Shown here: in pieces, positions 34,301-42,968 of the stretch | Layout of the letters: every line of letters starts with the position of its first letter | How positions within the stretch are numbered: the first letter of the stretch is position 1 | DNA from: JAXMAF01 sp046350555 | Lineage (GTDB): Bacteria; Planctomycetota; Phycisphaerae; Phycisphaerales; SM1A02 | Assembly: GCA_046350555.1 (NCBI GenBank) | Contig: JAXMAF010000009.1 | Span: 62,001 to 126,000, forward strand | Length of the DNA: 64,000 nt | Direction: 5' to 3' | Notes under the pieces: model-generated | The model's input: the letters and a program-made list of their open reading frames with translations, nothing else | The model's database searches: none | What the model was told of the DNA's origin: nothing | Translations under genes and position numbers: made by a program

Positions 34301-36529
34301 CTACTTCTTCAATGCGATGCGTCGGTCAATGAGACGGTCAACCGCGAGTTTGACTGGGTTCGTGAAGGAGAAGTCCCCTATGTAGTTCATGTGCAGGATG
34401 ACCGCCGAAGCGTCAATGGGCTTGATGTCGCCATGTACCCCGGGCATCTTGTGGGTCACGCTGTCGAGATGGATTCCTTGATCCTTGTTGGACGCGCCCC
34501 ACGAACGTAGAGCGAGTTCGAGCCCGCCTTCGTTTGTGACGATGAGCCTTGCCGCCGCCTTCATACCGACCGTAAACGGGTTGATGAATATCCAAGCGCG
34601 ATGAGTGACCGTGCCCACCAATAGCTCGGTGTCCGCAGACCGTGTCAGCGGGGAGATACGTTGCCTGTTCACGATGTCGACGTCAAGCGAGCAGTCGGCT
34701 TCGCCGCGACTCAGGTCAACGGCAGCATCCAGGGTGTGCAGCTTGAAGGACGCCTCGAGGCGAGAGTCTCGCAGCCCCGTGCCCGATGCGGCAACTTCGA
34801 AACCCTTGGGAATCGCCGCGTGCAGCACGATCTGGCCGTCATTGACTCCGCTGACATCAAAGGTCGCCTTGATCGACGCGTCGTCGCTTTGCACGTGAAG
34901 GCCGGTCACTTTCATCTCCTCGAAGCCAAACTGGCCGGCATTTCCGAGGAAAGAGTTGACAGCTTGACTGATGGATTCACCGTTGACCGTTGTGGCCACC
35001 GTCCCCGCGATTCCCGGTGTTGCCCCCAGAGTCAGTCGCAGATTTGCGGTTCCGTCGCTTAGACCGATCCGACGAGTGCCGACCCGCAAATTCATCGAGG
35101 GAAGTGTGCCCGAAACGGTGAGGTCACCGATCACAGGCGCCGCCGCGTTCGCATTTGAGGGGTTCAAGACCACGCGAATGGGAGTTGTGGTGGCGATCTG
35201 CACGTGGGATTGTGAGCCCAAGCGTGCGTCGATTGCGCTGTGATCGTTCTCAACGGTGATGCTGGCGACGCTGAGCTTGCCCGAGTCTACATCGATCGCA
35301 ACATCACTCAGCTTGGTCACCGCGATTGCGGCCGAAGACGCCGAGGGACCGCCCACGTCAAATCTGACCTTGCCCCGCTCACCGTGGAATGTCCAAGGTC
35401 CCACCGATGTAGGTCCGCTTGTCGTCAAAGCAAACGTCACCGCAGTGCCCGACTCCATCAGTAGGTCAGCGCCTCCGATCTTCACGCTCGATGCCGTGAG
35501 TGTACCGCCTGGGACGGGCATCTTGTCGAGCGCAACAGTCCCACTGGACGAACCTTTGAGTGAGAGCGAGCGCCCCTCGGGCGAAGTGTGCCAACTGAGG
35601 CTCGCGTCCGAGACGCGTAGTGATTCAACCCGCCCCCTGACGGCATCTCCCAGAAGCAACTGTGCCTGTTCGATGACTGCCAAAGCATCAGGCTCTTGGC
35701 TGCTTAGGTGGAAGTCCTCAGAGCTGCGCGATCGGCTATACGAACCGGCGAAGGAAATCTTGGCCGTCGTCGGCCGGAGAGTGAAATCCGAGCCGGTGAA
35801 TCGAGTGCCGACTCCCAACGACAACAGGCCGGATACGTTCGCAGCAACCGACCCGTCCGACTGATATGTGACGCTATCAAAGAGGAGATGTCCGCCTTCT
35901 CCAAGCACCAGTTCCTGCTGGGCGTCAAGCTTGACCGATGCGCCCTTGCCAAAGGCCAGCTGCAACTTGTCCACACGCGCACGGCTGATCAACTGACTCG
36001 TGCCTTGGGCCGTCACGGAATCCGTAATCAGCCGATGTGTGGCTGCGCTGAACAGAGTACAGATCAGATCCAGCCGGACAGTGGCGTCGACGGCCGATGA
36101 GTCTCCAGGGTCGGCAGAAATGTCGGCGATCTCGCCCGTCTTGACATCGTTTAGGCGGAAGCTGATCGGTTTCGACAAATGCACCTTGAGCGCGTGGATG
36201 TCCGGTGTTATCGAAAGCTCGGGTCCCACACCCGCCGTCATGAAAGAAACGTTGCCCGCCAGCGATGCGGTGGTGCCCGAAGCCACTTCAAACTTGATCA
36301 AGCCTGCCGGTGATTTCGCAGCAAAACGCCCACTGGCGAGATCGAGCGTGGCGGCAAAATCAGCCGACTCCGTGGCTCGAAGAATGTCCACGATGGCGTT
36401 CTGCTTGACCGGTACGGTCACGCCGCTCAGCTGGATTGTTGTTCGCCACCAGATCTTTGACAGAATCGCGGTGGCAACCGCTCCAACCACGACGATCGCC
36501 AAGACGGTGCCCCAGCGGCGACGAGTCAT
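34301..36529 (-). CDS. Large exported AsmA/DUF3971-like protein
   Basis: 742 residues from the ATG at 36529, which has GGAGG 7 nt upstream. One N-terminal helix (WGTVLAIVVVGAVATAILSK) anchors a long, almost entirely beta-rich periplasmic region full of alternating hydrophobic/polar stretches (FEVASGTTASLAGNVSF, VHLSKPISFRLNDVKTG, TANLRLTLGATPGIAGTVAT). The layout resembles AsmA/TamB-like lipid-transport or assembly proteins, but no single signature is decisive, so the name is tentative. Codon use is somewhat less GC-biased than in the housekeeping genes. It is flanked by mobile-element debris on both sides. Confidence 0.6.
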   Translation of the reverse strand: MTRRRWGTVLAIVVVGAVATAILSKIWWRTTIQLSGVTVPVKQNAIVDILRATESADFAATLDLASGRFAAKSPAGLIKFEVASGTTASLAGNVSFMTAGVGPELSITPDIHALKVHLSKPISFRLNDVKTGEIADISADPGDSSAVDATVRLDLICTLFSAATHRLITDSVTAQGTSQLISRARVDKLQLAFGKGASVKLDAQQELVLGEGGHLLFDSVTYQSDGSVAANVSGLLSLGVGTRFTGSDFTLRPTTAKISFAGSYSRSRSSEDFHLSSQEPDALAVIEQAQLLLGDAVRGRVESLRVSDASLSWHTSPEGRSLSLKGSSSGTVALDKMPVPGGTLTASSVKIGGADLLMESGTAVTFALTTSGPTSVGPWTFHGERGKVRFDVGGPSASSAAIAVTKLSDVAIDVDSGKLSVASITVENDHSAIDARLGSQSHVQIATTTPIRVVLNPSNANAAAPVIGDLTVSGTLPSMNLRVGTRRIGLSDGTANLRLTLGATPGIAGTVATTVNGESISQAVNSFLGNAGQFGFEEMKVTGLHVQSDDASIKATFDVSGVNDGQIVLHAAIPKGFEVAASGTGLRDSRLEASFKLHTLDAAVDLSRGEADCSLDVDIVNRQRISPLTRSADTELLVGTVTHRAWIFINPFTVGMKAAARLIVTNEGGLELALRSWGASNKDQGIHLDSVTHKMPGVHGDIKPIDASAVILHMNYIGDFSFTNPVKLAVDRLIDRRIALKK

Positions 36530-37207
36530 CGCCCACCTCCTATTCTTTGCCACCCCTTCATCGTATGGTACACCGTCATGGCCCGATGACGAGCATGGCT
36601 TTCCGCCCCTCATTGTAGCCGGCAGGCGTGCTCGCTGTCCAATCACATGGTCCGCTGAACCGTTGGTTTGGAGCGGCCTGGAAGGCCCCCGAGAGCAACC
36701 CTCCTGTCTACCTCGCCGGGGGCGTCAATCAGAGTGCGCGAGAGCTTGAAAAGGTTGCCGCCGGTGGGCGAGAGCAACCGTGGGGGTTGCCGTCGGACCC
36801 CGAGATTCGGCTTCAAGACCGAGAGCGCGGCCAGAGAGGGCGACCCCCGTCTCACCCCGGACTTGTCGGGGTGATTCGCCCCGGCGCCTCCTGGCTGGAT
36901 TTCGGCCGACCCGTAAATCAGAACGTCCCCGCGCTTCCGCGAGGGCGTCGGCAACTTCCGAAGCAGGACACGAAGCCGCAACCCGCCCGCGAGCAGCCGA
37001 CATCGGAGCGACCGTCCCCGCTTCATCGGCGGTGAGATGTATGGCCATAGCGTCTCCCTGAGCCCCCGTGTGATGGGTGTCCCAAGGGGACACCATCATC
37101 GCCGGAGGTTCTGTTTCGCGCAAGTCGACATAAGTGCGATTCGCAAAACGAGTTATGGAGCGAAGTTCCTTCGCTTCATGCCATTCGCGGCTGTCCCTAT
37201 GTGTTCA
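36530..37207. other. Intergenic region with several stem-loops
   Basis: No gene supported. Hairpins include CACCCCGGACTTGTCGGGGT at 36854-36873 and a long stem around GGTGTCCCAAGGGGACACC near 37075-37093. A GCGGCTGTCCCTATG transposon-end motif lies at 37187-37201. Overlapping open frames on both strands look like shadows. Confidence 0.55.
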
Positions 37208-38332
37208 CTACTTCTCAATGCCACACTCTATCTCAACTTGCGCCCAGTCCGGAATGCTCCCACGTCTGATGATTTCCCGAACCGCTCGTACGGCAAGCGT
37301 CCTGGCCGTAATCACATCCTGCTTGCTACTCAAGTCAATGTAGCCGGTATGAACCGCACGGGAACGCTCGCGGTAAAACTTCTTTACGCATGCGCGTATC
37401 AACATGCGGTCGGAAATGGTGGTGCCGAGGAGCAGCGCGGACCGCAATGCCAAACGATAGCTGATCTCCGCGGTCTCGCCATCGTTTGAGAACATGGATT
37501 CAAGGGCAATACCAATATCGATGGCCGCATCTACGGGGCGCAGTCTGAAATCACTTCCCGTCTCAATGCGGTGGATTGCAACAGCTAGTCGTCGACGGCA
37601 CGGCTCGTCGCACCGCAGATATGCCGAGACCAATTCAGACCACTCTAGGCCGGCAGTGTCTGATAGGCGAAGGCCCGGCGTGTCGGCGCAGTCGGTGGCG
37701 AAGGAAGTCGACAGGCTACACTCGCCAATGGAAGCAGAAGTGCTACAGCCGACGCTTGTGGTCCGCCCGCTGCTCACCAGAGCCAGCGACGCACGGATGG
37801 TCTCCAATAGCTCCAAATTGTCGCGAGCCTGGCGCGAACCAATTTCGTTCGGCGTTGTAAGCATTGGCGCCGTCATGCGAAGCGACGAATACGCAGTTAC
37901 GTTAGCAGCAGTGCGATCGCGAACTCCCGAACTCAGATCAAGATTGGACAGCTCGTGTTCCTCGGCGGTGACGAGACTAATGCCATCGATATGTATTGGA
38001 CAATCAACCGTAGCGTCGCGAAGTACGAGCGACATCGTCATCGGGACCTGCTTTGACTTGACATATTCGATAAGTGCTCTCGCCGCCACGACTGGCCCTC
38101 GCGTGCGAGCAGTATCGATGGTGTAGTCGGCAATTGCCGCCGCGCCAACGGGCATACCTGTGCATGCATAGCCGTCCCCGTGAGCAACATGCACATGGAT
38201 TACTTGGCTTGGTTCCACACCGCCGGCGTGTAGCAGCGCAACTAGGTCGGCACGGGCAGCCAGGCAGCGACGTCCGTCGACAATGGCTCGTGTAAGAATC
38301 GCCGTAACTTGGTTGCAATCCAAATGAGCCAT
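37208..38332 (-). CDS. HEPN (Apea-like) domain protein of unknown function
   Basis: 374 residues. The C-terminal third shows the Apea-like HEPN pattern: AIDIGIALESMFSNDGETAE, ISYRLALRSALLLG and then KFYRERSRAVHTGYID, containing R-x4-H (RSRAVH). This family is often found in phage-defence contexts. The N-terminal 230 residues have no recognisable domain. Codon use is less GC-rich than in the neighbouring aminopeptidase gene, suggesting transfer. No partner gene adjoins, so a defence role is only a hypothesis. Confidence 0.65.
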   Translation of the reverse strand: MAHLDCNQVTAILTRAIVDGRRCLAARADLVALLHAGGVEPSQVIHVHVAHGDGYACTGMPVGAAAIADYTIDTARTRGPVVAARALIEYVKSKQVPMTMSLVLRDATVDCPIHIDGISLVTAEEHELSNLDLSSGVRDRTAANVTAYSSLRMTAPMLTTPNEIGSRQARDNLELLETIRASLALVSSGRTTSVGCSTSASIGECSLSTSFATDCADTPGLRLSDTAGLEWSELVSAYLRCDEPCRRRLAVAIHRIETGSDFRLRPVDAAIDIGIALESMFSNDGETAEISYRLALRSALLLGTTISDRMLIRACVKKFYRERSRAVHTGYIDLSSKQDVITARTLAVRAVREIIRRGSIPDWAQVEIECGIEK

Positions 38333-38362
38333 GTCTATGACCTCGATGCCGCCAAATGTAAG

Positions 38363-39481
38363 CTACCCCAACCTCCCCCCATTCAACCCCTCCAACTCCC
38401 CCACCACAAACTCCCCATCCCGCCTCACCACCTCTCCATCGAAGCTCAGTGTCCCGCCGCCGTACTCCTTCCGCTGGATCAGCACCAGGTCCCAGTGGAT
38501 CTCGCTGCGGTTGCCGTTGTCGGCGTCCTCGTAGGCACGGCCGGGGGTGAAGTGGATGCTTCCCGCGATCTTCTCGTCGAAGAGGATGTCCTTCATCGGC
38601 TGAAGGATGTACGGGTGGAAGCCGATGGCGAACTCGCCGACGTAGCGGGCGCCCTCGTCGGTGTCGAAGACCTTCTGGAGGCGGTCGTTGTTGAGCGACG
38701 ATGACGCCTTGACGATCTTGCCGTTCGCGAACTCGAGCCGGATGTTCTCGTAGCTGACGCCGTTGTAGAGGGTCGGCGTGTTGTAGTGGATCACGCCGTT
38801 GACGCTGGTCTTGACCGGCGCGGTGAAGACCTCGCCGTCGGGGATGTTCATCGTTCCGCAGCAGGGGATGTTGGGGATGCCCTTGATGGAGAAGGTGAGA
38901 TCCGTGTCGCCGGGGCCCTTGATGTGGACCTTGTCGGTGCGGGCCATTCGCTTGCTCAAGGCGGCCGCGTGCTTGGCCATGCTGGCGTAGTCGTAGCAGC
39001 ACGCCTTGAAGTAGAACTCCTCGAACTGCTCGGTCGACATGTTGGCGAGCTGGGCCATCGAGGGGGTCGGCCAGCGGAGCACGCACCACTTGGTGTGGTT
39101 CACGCGCTGCTCGAAGTGGACTGGTTTCGCGTAGAGGCGGGCTTGTTTTTGCATCTGCGCGTCGGGCACGCCGCTCATCTCGTTCACGTTGTGGCTGCCG
39201 CGGAGGCCGATGTACGCCTGCATCCGCTTCATGCGGTCGAGGTCGTATTCGCCCCAGACCTTGAAGTTGTCGTCGCCGGCGTCGTGGTAGAGGGCGGAGA
39301 GGATCCGCCCCGAGCGCTCGGCCACGTGGGGATGAGCACCCTGGGCGCGGGCGGCGCGGACCATGGCGATGACCATGTCGGTCGGGATGTCGAACGCCTC
39401 GATGAGGACGTGCTCGCCGGGTTTGAGACGGCAGGAGTGCGTGGCGAGGAGGGTGGCGAGCTGGGTGTAGCGTGGGTCCAT
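38363..39481 (-). CDS. M29-family aminopeptidase
   Basis: 372 residues, near the usual family length. The M29 (thermophilic, AmpS/AmpT-like) metallo-aminopeptidases are cytosolic dizinc enzymes. The N-terminus YTQLATLLATHSCRLKPGEH, VLIEAF fits the family. Conserved blocks include NIPDGEVFTAPVKTSVNGVI (metal-ligand Glu region), FANGKIVKASSSLN, ARYVGEFAIGFHPYI, SIHFTPGRAYEDADNGNRSE and IHWDLVLI. No signal peptide. It is transcribed alone; the GxxExxY element lies behind its start. Confidence 0.9.
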   Translation of the reverse strand: MDPRYTQLATLLATHSCRLKPGEHVLIEAFDIPTDMVIAMVRAARAQGAHPHVAERSGRILSALYHDAGDDNFKVWGEYDLDRMKRMQAYIGLRGSHNVNEMSGVPDAQMQKQARLYAKPVHFEQRVNHTKWCVLRWPTPSMAQLANMSTEQFEEFYFKACCYDYASMAKHAAALSKRMARTDKVHIKGPGDTDLTFSIKGIPNIPCCGTMNIPDGEVFTAPVKTSVNGVIHYNTPTLYNGVSYENIRLEFANGKIVKASSSLNNDRLQKVFDTDEGARYVGEFAIGFHPYILQPMKDILFDEKIAGSIHFTPGRAYEDADNGNRSEIHWDLVLIQRKEYGGGTLSFDGEVVRRDGEFVVGELEGLNGGRLG

Positions 39482-39845
39482 GGGGTGCCGCGGAGTGGTG
39501 CCTGCGAGACGCGCCCAGAGGCGGGGAGGGGAAAGGCAGCCGGATTACGCGGATTACGCGGAGGGGAGGGCGGCGGGGAGGGGAAAGGCAGCCGCGGATT
39601 ACGCGGATTACGCGGAGGGGGGCGGCGGGAGGGGAAGGAAGGAGGGCGGGAGACAGCGGGTGGATCGAGACTTGTTGGGAGGGTTGCGGCACGGCAGTCC
39701 GATCGAGGCGGGCAGTGGGTGGGGACGTCAGGTTGCTCTGCAGTGTTTTCTCCATTTCGGCTTGACGACGGCGGGCTCGTGGTATGACTGTGGCGCGACG
39801 CGGTTCCGTCGGGACAGAGGCGTGTCGACGGGTATGGGGATTTCC
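39482..39845. other. Intergenic region: left arm of the GxxExxY element and short direct repeats
   Basis: Two direct copies (39521-39569 and 39573-39625) contain GGATTACGCGGATTACGCGG. The second includes the 32-bp left arm (39588-39619) of an inverted repeat around the GxxExxY gene. A possible promoter (TTGACG..TATGAC, spacing 15) lies near 39761-39787. Confidence 0.7.
39588..39619 (+). repeat. 32-bp inverted repeat, left arm
   Basis: Exact reverse complement of 40304-40335; begins GCAGCCGCGGATTACGCGG. The arms lie about 685 bp apart and enclose only the GxxExxY gene. Confidence 0.9.
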
Positions 39846-40277
39846 ATGGAGCAACAACGGAAGCAAGGCACGCCACGGGGGCTTCTGCATTCGGAGTTGA
39901 CCGATCGAATCCTCGGGGCGTTCTACGCCGTTCACACGGCGCTGGGTGGCGGGTTCCTGGAGTCGGTGTACCGCGAGGCGCTGTCGCGGGAGCTGACATG
40001 GCGCGGACTCGCATCGAGCGCCCATGTGGGCTGCGCGGTTCACTATCGGGGCGAAGTGGTCGGCCAGTTCTGCGCCGACATCATCGTCGAGAGGCGCGTG
40101 GTGCTCGAGCTCAAGGCTGCGCGGGCCATCGACCCAACGCACGTGGCGCAACTGCTGAACTACCTCAGGGCAACCGAGCTTCAGGTGGGACTCCTGCTCA
40201 ATTTCGGCAAACACGCCGAATTCCAACGACTGGTGGTCGACCGCAGCCACAGACAAGCGACCGCCACCACCCCGTGA
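39846..40277 (+). CDS. GxxExxY protein (predicted PD-(D/E)xK-type fold)
   Basis: 143 residues from the ATG at 39846 (GGGGA just upstream); an ATG at 39834 is possible. The family signature GFLESVY (GxxExxY) is at about residue 37. DIIVERRVVLELKAARAI then gives the D..ExK pattern of PD-(D/E)xK nuclease folds, followed by QLLNYLRATELQVGLLLNFG, also typical. Function is unknown, and members are often found in several copies per genome in planctomycetes and relatives. Here the gene is enclosed by perfect 32-bp inverted repeats, which suggests mobility of the gene cassette. Confidence 0.9.
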   Translation: MEQQRKQGTPRGLLHSELTDRILGAFYAVHTALGGGFLESVYREALSRELTWRGLASSAHVGCAVHYRGEVVGQFCADIIVERRVVLELKAARAIDPTHVAQLLNYLRATELQVGLLLNFGKHAEFQRLVVDRSHRQATATTP

Positions 40278-40303
40278 GCGCCCACATGTCGCTTCCCTCT
40301 CCT

Positions 40304-40335
40304 CCCTCCGCGTAATCCGCGTAATCCGCGGCTGC
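40304..40335 (-). repeat. 32-bp inverted repeat, right arm
   Basis: Exact reverse complement of 39588-39619. It lies 26 bp after the GxxExxY stop codon. Confidence 0.9.
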
Positions 40336-40363
40336 TTCTCCTCTTCTCAGCGCCCCTCCGCGG

Positions 40364-40885
40364 CTACCGACGCGACTCCGTCACCCTCCACACGAACGGC
40401 TCCACCCCGCAATCGATGTGCACCATGAAGAACCCTCCGCGGTGCGACTGGACATGTGGCCACATCACGCGGCGGTCGGTGTCGGGGATGGGCAGCGACA
40501 CGACATCCGCGGCCGCCACCCATTCCAGCGCGCCCTCGTTGAACTGGTAGTTGGCGATCTCGTCGTGACCGATGGGCCGGGTCACCTCGAAGAGGAAGAT
40601 GAGCCAGTGCGTCTGGCTGCCGCCGGAGGGATATGCACGCTCGGAGACGATGCCGGACAGGCGGACTTCGTCGTGGCCCAGCGTGATGCCGGACTCCTCG
40701 CGGATCTCGCGCAGCGCGCAGTCATGCGGCCCCTCGCCCTCGCCCGTTTCGAGCTTGCCGCCGATGGGCGAGTACATGCCCGCGTTGGGCTCCTTGAGCC
40801 GGTGCAGCATCAGCACGCGTCCCTCCGCGTCGTAGAGATAGCAGAGCACGGCGATCTTGTACGGAGCGCGGTGGACGTCGGGCAT
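40364..40885 (-). CDS. Nudix hydrolase
   Basis: 173 residues. The Nudix box is complete: GGKLETGEGEGPHDCALREI plus REESGI, matching Gx5Ex7REUxEExGU. It follows the usual N-terminal strand (YKIAVLCYLYDAEGRVLMLH). The substrate cannot be told; members cleave nucleoside diphosphates linked to other groups. Length is typical. It stands alone next to the 172-bp repeat array. Confidence 0.88.
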   Translation of the reverse strand: MPDVHRAPYKIAVLCYLYDAEGRVLMLHRLKEPNAGMYSPIGGKLETGEGEGPHDCALREIREESGITLGHDEVRLSGIVSERAYPSGGSQTHWLIFLFEVTRPIGHDEIANYQFNEGALEWVAAADVVSLPIPDTDRRVMWPHVQSHRGGFFMVHIDCGVEPFVWRVTESRR

Positions 40886-40922
40886 ATGCGGGCGAGGATA
40901 CCGACTGCGGCGCGGTGGCTGG

Positions 40923-41925
40923 AATCAGGAATCAGGAATCAGGAGTCGGGGACTCCGTCCGACCACGAATGCCCGCGCCGGGATGCGACACCCGCGTCGA
41001 TGTCCCACGTGCGCGCGCGTCGTGCGCCCAATGGCCCGCAACTCCGCCGACGAAGACGGCTTCCTGATTCCCCTCGCGACGCTTCCGCTCGCGATGCCAG
41101 GAATCAGGAATCAGGAGTCGGGGACTCCGTCCGACCACGACGGCCCACGCAAGGATGCGACACCCGCGTCGATGTCCCACACGGGCGCAGACGCGCAGCG
41201 GCCCCGCGTCCGCGGGGCGCCGACGTCGGGGATGCGACACCCGCGTCGATGTCCCACGTGCGCGTCGCTGCGCCCAATGGCCCGCAAGTCCGCCGCCGAA
41301 GGCGGCTTCCTGATTCCCTCGCGATGCCCCCGCTCCCGGCGCTCGCGATGCCGGAATCAGGAATCAGGAGTCGGGGACGCCGTCCGATGACGAAGGCCCA
41401 CGCAGGGATGCGACACCCGCGTCGATGTCCCACGGGCGCGCATCGCGCAGCGGCCCGCGTCCGCGGCGCCGACGCCGGGGATGCGACACCCGCGTCGATG
41501 TCCCACGTGCGCGTCGCGCGCCAATGGCCCGCAAATCCGCCGCCGAAGGCGGCTTCCGGATCCCCTCGCGACGCCTCCGCTCGCGATACCAGGAATTCGG
41601 AATCAGGAGTCGGGGACTCCGTCCGACCACGAAGGCCCACGCAGGGATGCGACACCCGCGTCGATGTCCCACGTGCGCGCACATCGTGCGCCCAATGGCC
41701 CGCAAATCCGCCGCCGAAGGCGGCTTCCGGATCCCCCTCGCGACGCCTCCGCTCGCGATACCAGGAATTCGGAATCAGGAGTCGGGGACTCCGTCCGACC
41801 ACGAATGCCCACGCAAGGATGCCACACCCGCATCCATGTCCCACGTGCGCGAACGTCGTGCGCCCAATGGCCCGCAATTCCGCCGCCGAAGGCGGCTTCC
41901 TGATTCCCCTCGCTACGTTCCGCGC
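40923..41925. repeat. Array of 172-bp tandem repeats (five units, two with an extra sub-duplication)
   Basis: Units start at 40945, 41117, 41370, 41609 and 41781, marked by GTCGGGGACTCCGTCCGACC. The spacings are 172, 253, 239 and 172. Each unit then has GCGACACCCGCGTCGATGTC, CCGCCGCCGAAGGCGG and TTCCTGATTCC or TTCCGGATCCCC, so it carries several internal hairpins. Units 2 and 3 hold a second copy of the CACCCGCGTCGATG segment. The array starts with ATCAGGA heptamers. Long open frames through it in several frames are repeat artefacts. Confidence 0.9.
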
Positions 41926-42806
41926 AGCATTCCGGCGGTTGTCAGGAGCTTGCGAACCTCGGCGATGGCGCCCTCCGCGGCTCGGCACATCGGCAGCCGC
42001 AAGACGCCGCGATCGCGGCCGAGCAGCTCCATCGCGGCCTTGATCGGGATCGGGTTCGTGTCGAGCGAGAGCAATCCGCGGCAGATCGCGAAGAGCTCGC
42101 GATGGATCGACCGAGCCTTCGTCCAGTCGTTGCCGTTGAAGGCGTCGCAGAGCGCCTGCACGCGCGCGGGCAGGATGTTCGAGACGACGCTCACCACGCC
42201 GACGCCACCCACGGAGGCGAAGGGCAGCGTGAGCGAGTCGTCGCCGGAGAGCAGCGCGATGTCGCAGCGCTGGAGGATCTCGCTCGCCGAGTCGAGCGAG
42301 CCGGTCGCCTCCTTGATGGCGCGGATGTTGGGGTGCTTCGCCAGCCGCTCGACCGTCGCGGGCGCGAGCGCCACGCCGGTTCGGCCCGGGATGTTGTAGA
42401 GCACGATCGGCAGGTCGGCGCTCTCGGCGATCGCCATGAAATGGCGGTAAAGGCCCTCCTGCGACGGCTTGTTGTAGTACGGGTTCACCTGAAGCGCCGC
42501 GTCGGCGCCGGCGGCGGCGGCGAACTTGTGCAGGTGGATCGCGTGGTTCGTGTTGTTGGAGCCGGCGCCGGCGATCACCGCGAGCCCGAGCGGCCTCGCG
42601 ATCGCCAGCGTCCGCTCGAAGACCTCGCAGTGCTCGATCTCGCTCAGGGTCGGACTTTCGCCCGTGGTGCCGCACGGAACGACGCCGGCGACGCGGCCGT
42701 TGGCCTGGACGCGGATGTGTTCCTCGAGGCGCTCGAAGTCGACGGTCGATCCGTCGGCGGAAAACGGCGTGACGATGGCGGTGTAGCAGCCGCGGAAGGA
42801 GATCAT
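41913..42806 (-). CDS. dapA: 4-hydroxy-tetrahydrodipicolinate synthase
   Basis: 297 residues. Class I aldolase-type enzyme condensing pyruvate with aspartate semialdehyde in lysine/diaminopimelate synthesis, in the cytosol. Seen: GCYTAIVTPFSADGSTVDFE, the substrate motif GTTGESPTLSEIEH, YYNKPSQEGLYRHF with the conserved Tyr, VLYNIPGRTGV, and the Schiff-base lysine in IRAIKEATGSL. The start at 42806 fits the family length. The C-terminus runs into the 172-bp repeat array, which supplies the last few codons' downstream context. No ribosome binding site stands out. Confidence 0.93.
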   Translation of the reverse strand: MISFRGCYTAIVTPFSADGSTVDFERLEEHIRVQANGRVAGVVPCGTTGESPTLSEIEHCEVFERTLAIARPLGLAVIAGAGSNNTNHAIHLHKFAAAAGADAALQVNPYYNKPSQEGLYRHFMAIAESADLPIVLYNIPGRTGVALAPATVERLAKHPNIRAIKEATGSLDSASEILQRCDIALLSGDDSLTLPFASVGGVGVVSVVSNILPARVQALCDAFNGNDWTKARSIHRELFAICRGLLSLDTNPIPIKAAMELLGRDRGVLRLPMCRAAEGAIAEVRKLLTTAGMLRGT

Positions 42807-42968
42807 GGGGGCGGGAGTGTACAGGTGCGGAGCGGGACGAGGTGGCGGTCGTTCGATGATGCGCGGTCGAGCCTCGGGAACCGGGAACCGCACACCGGAC
42901 ACCGGAGTCCCACGATCAGCGCTCGGCGGCCGGCGATTCAGGCTCGGGCACCGGCGGCAGGCGTCGAG

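Noticed and set aside
36643..37123. Two overlapping antisense frames with regular-looking text
   Set aside because: Neither has a domain, start signal or consistent codon use; the interval is better explained by hairpin-rich non-coding DNA.
39588..39619. Attachment site of a prophage or integron
   Set aside because: No integrase, no phage genes and no tRNA next to it; the inverted orientation does not fit att sites.
40923..41925. CRISPR array
   Set aside because: Unit length is 172 bp with nearly identical content throughout and no unique spacers; no cas genes nearby.
40418..42675. Long frames through the 172-bp repeat array (one of 523 codons)
   Set aside because: The repeat simply lacks stops in several frames. 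The deduced proteins are repeats of Arg/Pro/Gly text running into the antisense of dapA.
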